DNA of 24,277 nt. Source: JBAVQS01 sp049694275. Its GTDB lineage: Bacteria; Chloroflexota; Anaerolineae; UBA4142; SHND01. The notes below the pieces were generated by a model. The model searched no databases and was not told the origin of the DNA. It saw only the letters and a list, made by a program, of their open reading frames with translations. Of the stretch, positions 23,913 to 24,277 are shown one piece after another (position 1 is the first letter of the stretch; every line of letters starts with the position of its first letter). Position numbers and translations under genes: made by a program. Where the stretch lies: contig JBAVQS010000104.1 of the NCBI GenBank assembly GCA_049694275.1, positions 1-24,277 on the forward strand. The letters are read 5' to 3'.

Positions 23913-23960
23913 TGCAGTCCTCGGGGATGAAAGAGTGAGGTCCTTCTTTCGTCCAGCACT

Positions 23961-24277
23961 TTATTGCCGAGACACCAATGAATCGAGCGCCTGCGTGACC
24001 TGTTGTTCGCCCGGCCATCCCGGCACATTGGACACGATGTGACCCTGCCGGTCGACGAGCGCGATACTGGGAGTGCCGAGCACGCGGTATTTGTCGAGAT
24101 AGGGCCGCGATTCCGGCGCGTCGATGTTGATGCGAATGAACTTGACCTTGCCCTGGTAACGCTGTTCGAGAGCACTCACGGTGCTCTTGATAGACCCGCA
24201 GATGAGTCAGTAATCGGCGTAGAACTCGACGAGCGCCGGCTGATTCAGCGTGCCGCTTTCGGCCGCCTGTAAGTCCG
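23961..24277 (-). CDS. Thioredoxin-like protein with in-frame TGA at the active site, candidate selenoprotein (N-terminus outside window)
   Basis: The minus-strand frame enters at the window edge with QPALVEFYADY, a thioredoxin strand. It then meets TGA at 24209-24207 followed by LIC, where thioredoxins have CxxC. It goes on through KVKFIRINIDAPES, the cis-proline motif GTPSIALVD and a normal C-terminus to TAA at 23961. Homology on both sides of the TGA stays in one frame and matches thioredoxin order, so the TGA sits exactly on the nucleophilic cysteine. The retained partner is the cysteine encoded at 24200-24198. A hairpin fitting a bacterial SECIS follows. Selenocysteine (UxxC) is therefore the favoured reading; a nonsense mutation or base error is the alternative. 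A GTG at 24179 would give a 72-residue ORF without the active site and is rejected as start. The gene reads into addB, 48 bp on. Confidence 0.8.
24169..24187 (-). promoter_or_regulatory. Candidate bacterial SECIS hairpin
   Basis: On the minus strand AGAGCAC and GTGCTCT form a perfect 7-bp stem with loop CGTGA. The stem begins 19 nt and the loop 26 nt after the in-frame TGA (24209-24207). As I recall the general bacterial SECIS rule, the loop lies about 16-37 nt after the UGA and has a G in its first two bases; both hold here. It lies within the coding sequence, as bacterial SECIS elements must. Confidence 0.6.

Noticed and set aside
24177..24179. GTG as start of a 72-residue thioredoxin-like protein
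   Set aside because: It would remove the active-site strand and motif, has no ribosome site, and lies inside the hairpin. Thioredoxin homology clearly continues upstream through the TGA.
1..24277. CRISPR arrays, insertion sequences, phage genes, tRNA or rRNA genes
   Set aside because: No regularly spaced repeats, transposase or integrase frames, terminal inverted repeats or tRNA-like folds were found on reading both strands.

Overview
The window is bacterial chromosomal DNA, high in GC, densely coded and using the standard bacterial code, with TGA as an ordinary stop for several genes. The combination of HisKA_7TM-type sensor proteins, a hybrid kinase with a cyanobacterial/Chloroflexota-style C-terminal tail, a menaquinol-linked NrfHA nitrite reductase, an AddAB-type recombination nuclease, and SD-driven starts including TTG fits a Chloroflexota-like bacterium (for example Anaerolineae). 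That assignment is inference from gene style, not from a marker gene. No mobile element, CRISPR array, rRNA or tRNA was seen.

Left third (1-11602). A minus-strand pair encodes a 1280-residue membrane-bound hybrid histidine kinase and, through an ATGA overlap, a response regulator fused to a class III nucleotide cyclase that runs off the left edge. A small hypothetical gene and two tandem, clearly paralogous 8-TM membrane proteins of unknown family follow. Divergent from these is a secreted protein of about 12 NHL repeats (probably two beta-propellers), with an 11-bp tandem repeat over its -35 region. Beyond it lie two candidate minus-strand terminators, one possibly a small RNA. They follow an ATGA-coupled kinase and OmpR-type regulator.

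Middle (11603-17251). Back-to-back promoters with abutting -35 boxes serve the soluble GAF-GAF kinase (leftward) and a 7TM-PAS-PAS-PAS-HD-GYP c-di-GMP phosphodiesterase (rightward). The phosphodiesterase has the same 7TM-PAS input module as the hybrid kinase. A perfect bidirectional terminator separates it from a LURP-one-related protein. Next is nrfHA, a respiratory ammonifying nitrite reductase, with a good promoter and a CRP/FNR-type palindrome at the predicted start of transcription. Its catalytic heme carries CxxCH rather than the usual CxxCK. A small protein with an internal DUF4177-like duplication converges on it.

Right third (17316-24277). A minus-strand chain runs from a thioredoxin-like gene, through addB (TTG start) and addA, to the small DUF4177-like gene. 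The thioredoxin gene is the most notable object. Its active-site CxxC reads U-x-x-C, with an in-frame TGA in place of the first cysteine codon. A perfect 7-bp stem with a 5-nt G-containing loop starts 19 nt after the TGA, as expected of a bacterial SECIS element. It is therefore a candidate selenoprotein that ordinary gene calling would truncate.

Taken together, the region is rich in sensory and second-messenger functions (cyclic nucleotide synthesis and c-di-GMP breakdown). It also carries anaerobic nitrite respiration, a double-strand-break repair nuclease and a putative selenothioredoxin.
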